A DNA stretch of 64,000 nt from Novosphingobium sp. FKTRR1 (GTDB lineage: Bacteria > Pseudomonadota > Alphaproteobacteria > Sphingomonadales > Sphingomonadaceae): NCBI RefSeq assembly GCF_020404405.1, contig NZ_JAIZDA010000022.1, positions 1-64,000 of the forward strand, read 5' to 3'. The notes under the pieces are model-generated. The model was not told the DNA's origin. It searched no databases and saw only the letters and a program-made list of their open reading frames with translations. Positions 59,342 through 64,000 of this stretch are shown one piece after another; positions within the stretch are counted from its first letter, which is position 1, and every line of letters starts with the position of its first letter. Position numbers and translations under genes: made by a program.

Positions 59342-60616
59342 TTAAGGCGTGAATAGGCCTGCCGGCTCCGCATAGCTTTTGATCGTCCGTTCGGGCCGCT
59401 CATGCCAGCCGATGTTGAACGCCCAATAGGTCGGAAAGAAATACAGCGTCGAATAAGGCAGATTCTCGTGAATCCATCGCGCCAGGATCCGCCAATCACC
59501 TGGCTCCTGATTGTTCGCCCAGAAACTGGGAACGACTACGCAGGCCATCGCCCCCAAGCAGCCTCCGGCGTCAAGGCGATCCCAAATGTGTCCGGCGTAG
59601 TTGCTCTCGTTGGACGCGCAGGTGTAGCCAGCCTTCTTCTTGCGCTGCATTTCGTTGCAGAAGCCGTTCACCTCGCACGAGCGGTAAGCCGAGCGGATCG
59701 CGATCCGCCCCCACTGATCCTGCAGTGGCTCGAGCAGGTCCTCGCACAGCCGCTTGCCCGCCTTAATGGCTAGGTCCGGGTCATCGGGCGCGTTGTTGAG
59801 CCCGTGGACCATGGCCACTTCCGAATAGAGCATGTCACGCATGAAGAAGGATTTCGACAGCTGTACCCGGCCCAATTCCGTGAGCGCAGGAACGGTTCGT
59901 GCCGTCCCGAGCCGCTTGATCGCCCCTCCGTTTGGCTCCGCTACCCATCCGATCCGCAGCGCAACGCCGTCGCAGACCTTTGCCGGAGTGATTGCGCCGA
60001 CTGGCGCATCTGGAAAACCCATGGCCTCGGCAAAGGCCCGGTAGTCGTCAAACCAAGAGCGTTTCGGGCAAAAGCTCTGAACGATCATCGCTGCATCGCG
60101 CGCGCAATAGCGTTGGGCTTCGATGACTGCGGAGGCCGTGCGGTGAATGAGTTGGTATCGAATTTTCCCGACCGTCGCCGGATCGAGATCGAGATTTCGG
60201 CATAGCCGCTCCAGGCGTGCCGGGCGTGCGGTCGCATCCCCTTTTGCTTCTGAAAGCCACTCCTGGACTGTCGGGCCGAAAGTCTCGTCCACTTTCGCCT
60301 CGACGGCCAGAACACCAAGGTGCCTATTAAGACGAAGGATCGCCATGAGGTCGGTCTGACTCGGTCGCTGACCATCACCAAGGTCGACCGGGCGCTCAAA
60401 AAACGCATCGACCAATGTAGCTCCCTTGAACGCGGGGTCATGATTGAGAGCCGATTTCACTGAAGGCGGAAGCCCGTTCACAGAAAACCAGAGATCAGCC
60501 ACCGATTTGGCAGAACGACCTGGCTGCCAATGCGTTGGAGATCCGAGGTGATGGATCACGTCTTCGGGTCGCAATACCGGGACATGCAGGCGGCGGATGG
60601 TCGATTCACTTTGCAT
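59342..60616 (-). CDS. PD-(D/E)XK nuclease-like domain fused to an M15-like peptidase domain
   Basis: 424 aa, two apparent domains. Residues 1-210 resemble the DUF6946-type proteins: D89 (PSQTDLMAIL), E106-x-K108 (LAVEAKVDE) and Q155 (IRYQLIHRTASAV) fit the D...ExK...Q pattern of restriction-like nucleases. Residues 250-415 resemble peptidase M15_3: SKSFFMRDMLYSEV, RIAIRSAYRSCEVN, a GHIWD (H343, D346) and a final GWHERPER (H405), although the H-to-D spacing is shorter than usual. ATG 60616 follows AAGGAG with 9-nt spacing. I know of no described fusion of this kind. Divergent from the helical-repeat gene; 152 bp from HigB. Role unknown, defence plausible. Confidence 0.65.
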   Translation of the reverse strand: MQSESTIRRLHVPVLRPEDVIHHLGSPTHWQPGRSAKSVADLWFSVNGLPPSVKSALNHDPAFKGATLVDAFFERPVDLGDGQRPSQTDLMAILRLNRHLGVLAVEAKVDETFGPTVQEWLSEAKGDATARPARLERLCRNLDLDPATVGKIRYQLIHRTASAVIEAQRYCARDAAMIVQSFCPKRSWFDDYRAFAEAMGFPDAPVGAITPAKVCDGVALRIGWVAEPNGGAIKRLGTARTVPALTELGRVQLSKSFFMRDMLYSEVAMVHGLNNAPDDPDLAIKAGKRLCEDLLEPLQDQWGRIAIRSAYRSCEVNGFCNEMQRKKKAGYTCASNESNYAGHIWDRLDAGGCLGAMACVVVPSFWANNQEPGDWRILARWIHENLPYSTLYFFPTYWAFNIGWHERPERTIKSYAEPAGLFTP

Positions 60617-60797
60617 GGCGCCGAGCTCCTTTTCTTCCAGCATCATGTCAACAGCAGGCAATAGGCTCACGGCCATACGACGAGCTCGCCTTGAGATGTT
60701 AAGAGATCCAAAAGGCCAGCGTGCCACATAGAAAGTCGCACGATGTCGGAAGTGAAGATATCCTCGGCGCGCAGGACCGCGAGCGTAAAATAGGGCA

Positions 60798-61730
60798 ATG
60801 ACACGATCTCACCACACGGACCTAGCGGAACGCTATTTTCTTGAGGACCTCCCCGGCGCCACTCAACTGGGCGCCCGGTTAAACGGGATTCTCTTGAGGA
60901 TCGATGCAGGCGAGCAGGTGGCCACGCTACAGCGGCAGTTTCTCGCCACGACCGGCCTGCATGCACTCGTCACCTTGACGGACGGTAAGGCAACCCTGGG
61001 AGAGTTTCAGGCCGCGGCCGAGCAGGAGCAAGCCGCGCGCATTGAAGAGGCTTCGGTCAAGGCCGTGAAGGATGCGGCAGAATTGGCGGAACGCGCTGAT
61101 GCCAGAGCCGCTGCGGTCAAGGCAACCTTCGCCGCCATGGCTAATGACCCCGCCCTCCGTCGAAATCGAGAGGCCAAGGAACTGCGGCAACGCTTCGGCG
61201 TGGGATATATCGAAAGCGAAGATTATCGGCGCGTGATGGCGCTACTCAGGCAGGTCGCCACCGGGCAACGCCTCACTGTCGAGGACCTCGCATGGCTCAA
61301 GACCGAGGCCGATTACTGCTGGACCGACGAACTGCAGAGAGCCTGGCATGCGTTGGAAGCCGAAGCCCTGACCAAAGCATGGGAAAGCAGCGGTGATCCC
61401 TGGAATGCCGTGAATGCGAGCGGGCATTGGCGTAAGGCTGGTGAACCGGAGCGAGCTTTGCGTCTGACCGACGCGGCCTTGGCAAAGGTCGGATCAAATC
61501 CCAAACTTAGGTCGGCCTTGGCGACAACGCGTGGCGGAGCAATGCGTGACCTGCGCCGCCTCGACGAGGCGAAGGCACTGGCAAGCGAAGCGCATCAACT
61601 GACCTCAAGCGACTATAGACCATGCACTTTGTTGGGCGCTGTCCACATCGAGCTTGGGGACCTCCCTGCGGGGCACGAATGGTATGCAAAGGCCGAGACC
61701 CTAGCACTACTTTGGCAGAAGTTTGGTTGA
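60798..61730 (+). CDS. Helical-repeat (TPR-like) protein, C-terminus altered by IS701 insertion
   Basis: 310 aa. The first half is alpha-helical and rich in Ala and Glu (about 70-115), likely a coiled coil; residues about 190-300 show TPR-like pairs (WRKAGEPERALRLTDAALAKVG, RRLDEAKALASEAHQL). No catalytic motif, no signal peptide. The IS701 element begins at 61705, so the last nine residues (LALLWQKFG, of which only the first Leu is original) come from it. Removing the element restores LGRSAIFRWCNA and a stop at 63188, giving 313 aa. Probably still functional. Divergent from the nuclease-M15 gene. Confidence 0.7.
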   Translation: MTRSHHTDLAERYFLEDLPGATQLGARLNGILLRIDAGEQVATLQRQFLATTGLHALVTLTDGKATLGEFQAAAEQEQAARIEEASVKAVKDAAELAERADARAAAVKATFAAMANDPALRRNREAKELRQRFGVGYIESEDYRRVMALLRQVATGQRLTVEDLAWLKTEADYCWTDELQRAWHALEAEALTKAWESSGDPWNAVNASGHWRKAGEPERALRLTDAALAKVGSNPKLRSALATTRGGAMRDLRRLDEAKALASEAHQLTSSDYRPCTLLGAVHIELGDLPAGHEWYAKAETLALLWQKFG

Positions 61731-63149
61731 CCTTGCGTTCAAGAGGCATCCGCAGCGAGGACATTGGGGCGGTGGAGAGCGTGACAGGTGGTCAAGAATG
61801 GCTTGGCGCACTGCTGGCAGTGTGGGTTGCGGCGGCGGGCCAAGGACTCTTTTTTTTCCGTCCCGCCTGAGCGATCCGGCGGCTTTGGAGGTAGGCATAG
61901 GCCATCATGGTCATTAAAGCGTGGCGGTGGAGTCCGGTCCAGGACCGGCCCTCGAAGTGATCCAGGCCGAGCTCTTCCTTGAGTTGCTGATGAGCTTGCT
62001 CGCATATCCAGCGCGCTTTGATTGCGCCGGCCAGGTCCTTGACCGGGGTGCCGGCGGGCAGGTTCGAGAGATAGCATTTGCGTTCGCCGTTCGAGCGATG
62101 CTCGCCCACCAGCCAGGCTTCCTCCCCCGGCATGTGCTGGGCTCCGGCGGAGCCGATCCGCTGGGGAGCTCCGTCGGCGATGCGCACACGCACGGCGGCA
62201 AAGCGTGCGGCTAGGCGTCCCTTCGTTCCCTTGCGCCAACTAACCTGACGCCACTTCGCGGCTTCGAGCATGGTGTGTGCGGCCCGGGATTTGACGTCCG
62301 GCACGTGCCGCACCCGGGGCCGCCCGCGACCAGCGACCGGAAAGATCAGTTGCACGTCGGCCGGGTAGATCTTCTGGTGCCGGGGGGATGCCGACGGCCC
62401 AGCACAGGCCGCGCTCGCTCAGTGCCTGCCGGAACGGAGCGGACAACCCATAACCGGCATCGGCCAGCACGCAGCCGAAGCGCACCCCGGCCGCGATAAC
62501 GCGATCGATCTCCTCGATCGCGATCTCTGGCTTCGTGCGATATTCCTGCAAGGAAGCAGGCACGCCGGCCTTGTCCATCCGCCCAACATCGCTCGTCCAG
62601 CTTTCCGGTAGGAACAAACGCAAGCTCAGCATGAGTGGAACTTCGCCGGAGGCCAACGTCACTGACACCAGCGTCTGGCAGTTCGCGTTCTTGCCCAGCG
62701 CCGTGGCGTATTGGGGTGCGACACCCACTGACGCCTTGCCCTTCTTCGGCAGGGCGGTGTCGTCGATGATCAGCCAAGCGTCGTCACCGCCAACCAGTTC
62801 GTCCGCCTGGCTCCACAAGGTCGCTTCCAGCGGGGCGCTGTCCCACAGGCCGGCACCGATGAAATGATGCAGCCGGTCATAAGCGACCGCGTCCGACCGG
62901 GCCGCCATGGGCTGAATGCTCTTGCGATCACCCGGCCCAATCAGGCCGGCGATATAGGCCGGACACATCCGACGTCCTGTCTTGTTCCCCAGCCCCTCCA
63001 AATACGGGCCAAGCCACCGCTCCAAGCCACCGCTCCAAGTCTGCCTGCCAGTTCTCGCCCATCGCCAGCCTCCGTCAAAGCTGGCTCTCCATGAATCACG
63101 CATTCGACGTCAGGGGAATCCCCAAAATCACATTTCTGCCAAAGTAGTG
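61705..63149. mobile_element. IS701-family insertion sequence, 1445 bp, CTAG duplication
   Basis: Terminal inverted repeats of at least 16 bp (CACTACTTTGGCAGAA) bound the element. CTAG occurs directly outside both ends (61701-61704 and 63150-63153) and fits the YTAR 4-bp duplication of the family. It carries one transposase gene, frameshifted. Inserted in the overlap of the convergent helical-repeat and AraC genes; the AraC stop codon lies within the duplicated CTAG. Confidence 0.88.
61792..63103 (-). pseudogene. IS701-family transposase, frameshifted
   Basis: The N-terminal part (63103 down to about 62375) reads as a DDE transposase of the IS701/DDE_5 family (ELVGGDDAWLIIDDTALPKKG with the first Asp, GCVLADAGYG with the second). 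At a run of six C near 62377 (coding strand) the frame shifts by one, and the C-terminal part continues in another frame to 61792 (QLIFPVAGRGRPRVRHV, ICEQAHQQLKEELGLDHFEG with the Glu). Reading five C would join them smoothly. Either a disabling mutation, a sequencing error in a homopolymer, or slippage-dependent expression. Confidence 0.8.
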
Positions 63150-63932
63150 CTAGGCAGATCGGCGATATTCCGCTGGTGTAATGCCTAACACCTTTCTGAA
63201 TGTTCTGTTCATATGGCTTTGATCGGAGAAACCGCAATCAGCCGCAATCGCTTTCAAAGGCAGATCCCGTTTGAGAAGCAATGCCTTTGCTTTCTTAATT
63301 TTTCGTTGAATTACGAATGCATGTGGTGTCACGCCGAATTCGAGCTTGAACCTTCGGGAAAAATGAAACGGGCTTAATCCCGCGATCGATGCCAAATCCT
63401 CGAGATGAATTCGATCGCCTAGCGATTCCTCGATGTACTCTGAAACCACCTTCCGCAAATTTGATCCTAAAGTACCAATATGAGTTTCCTTTATTGCAAT
63501 ATCAGCATAGTTTCTGATCAGGTGGACTGCAAGTTGCGTTCGTAATGCATCAATGAAGAGGCACTCGCCTACTCCAAAACCACTGTATTCCTGTTCAAGC
63601 ATATTTAGACAGAATTGGATCATATTATCCGTCGTACAAACACGGTCTGCAATATCGATGCTCGCGAGGTCCCGGTCAAATATTTGGGCAGCGGTTTCGC
63701 TGATCGCACTATGGCCAAGATAGATATGCCTGACGTTGATCGCATCGTCCCATTGCCACGTCGATTGTTCACCCCGTGTGAGCAGGGAAATGGAGCCCGG
63801 CCGAAGTTTCTCGGTTTGCCAAGGGCCATTGCAACGACGGCGCATGCTGGTATCGGCGTCTTGATAGACCACGATCATATAATCCCGCATCGGCGGAATC
63901 TCGACTTCGAGGCCAGCGTAACGATAACCCAT
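63150..63932 (-). CDS. AraC-family transcriptional regulator
   Basis: 260 aa. The C-terminal 100 residues form the double helix-turn-helix (LEDLASIAGLSPFHFSRRFK, then IAADCGFSDQSHMNRTFRKV and GITPAEYRRSA); the N-terminal part is a cupin-like sensor with no known signature. Its codon use is markedly more AT-rich than the core genes, pointing to recent transfer. The stop TAG lies in the CTAG duplicated by the IS701 element, so the protein is intact. ATG 63932 lacks a clear ribosome site. Target and effector unknown; nothing else of its locus is inside the window. Confidence 0.85.
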   Translation of the reverse strand: MGYRYAGLEVEIPPMRDYMIVVYQDADTSMRRRCNGPWQTEKLRPGSISLLTRGEQSTWQWDDAINVRHIYLGHSAISETAAQIFDRDLASIDIADRVCTTDNMIQFCLNMLEQEYSGFGVGECLFIDALRTQLAVHLIRNYADIAIKETHIGTLGSNLRKVVSEYIEESLGDRIHLEDLASIAGLSPFHFSRRFKLEFGVTPHAFVIQRKIKKAKALLLKRDLPLKAIAADCGFSDQSHMNRTFRKVLGITPAEYRRSA

Positions 63933-64000
63933 TAATGTTAATCCGCGCCAGCCTTGTGCAGTGCTGTCGATCGTTTTGCGTCCAGGAATCCATTTCGTGA

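Larger units (their letters stand above)
55440..64000. other. Accessory island with lower GC
   Basis: From about 55.4 kb onward, GC and codon bias depart from the core: two insertion sequences, a toxin-antitoxin module, a lone S24-fold regulator, the nuclease-M15 gene and an AT-rich AraC gene. No integrase or flanking tRNA is visible; the right border is outside the window. Confidence 0.7.

Overview
The window reads as chromosome of a high-GC alphaproteobacterium, most likely a sphingomonad (Novosphingobium/Sphingobium-like). The signs are very GC-rich third positions, two sphingomonad-style TonB-dependent receptors, a fatty-acid hydroxylase next to a long GNAT acyltransferase that resembles bacterial ceramide synthase, a Tad-type pilin/VWA operon and the glmM/thiD housekeeping neighbourhood. 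The assignment rests on gene content only; there is no rRNA or tRNA in the window.

Layout. 0.2-10.4 kb is core metabolism: the candidate sphingolipid pair, an AI-2E family exporter, iron superoxide dismutase, a dicarboxylate symporter, GlmM, a small zinc-ribbon protein, a CsgG/SH3 envelope protein, ThiD and a LOG-family protein. 10.7-14.0 kb is three overlapping Tad genes (VWA-TadG and two TadE-like). 14.1-16.4 kb is an acyl-CoA dehydrogenase pair. 16.7-24.6 kb is the periplasmic pair alpha-2-macroglobulin and PBP1C. 24.7-29.3 kb is a LysR regulator divergent from a TonB receptor, with a periplasmic beta-propeller converging on it. 29.4-39.5 kb is one tightly overlapping eight-gene operon: ABC importer, NikR-like regulator, two DUF1989 proteins, a urea/guanidine carboxylase and allophanate hydrolase. 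Its gene set fits guanidine use as a nitrogen source better than plain urea use. 39.7-45.5 kb has a second fatty-acid hydroxylase, fructose-1,6-bisphosphatase, a Tat-exported sulfatase and a two-component system. 45.6-55.3 kb has a heavy-metal RND efflux operon divergent from that two-component system, then a TonB receptor and a cyclopropane-fatty-acid synthase.

From about 55.4 kb to the end lies an accessory island of visibly lower GC: an IS110-family element with a structured non-coding flank, an S24-fold regulator that has lost its catalytic Ser and Lys, a HigB-like toxin with a HigA-ImmA/IrrE fusion antitoxin under a perfect 19-bp palindrome, a PD-(D/E)XK nuclease-like protein fused to an M15-like peptidase domain, a divergent helical-repeat protein clipped at its last codons by an IS701-family element (CTAG duplication, transposase frameshifted at a C6 run), and an AT-richer AraC regulator. 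The nuclease-M15 fusion with its divergent partner is the best candidate here for an undescribed, possibly defensive, system.

Convergent gene pairs in the core are separated by strong hairpins, several of them perfect. Long antisense frames are common because of the GC-rich third position and were not counted as genes.
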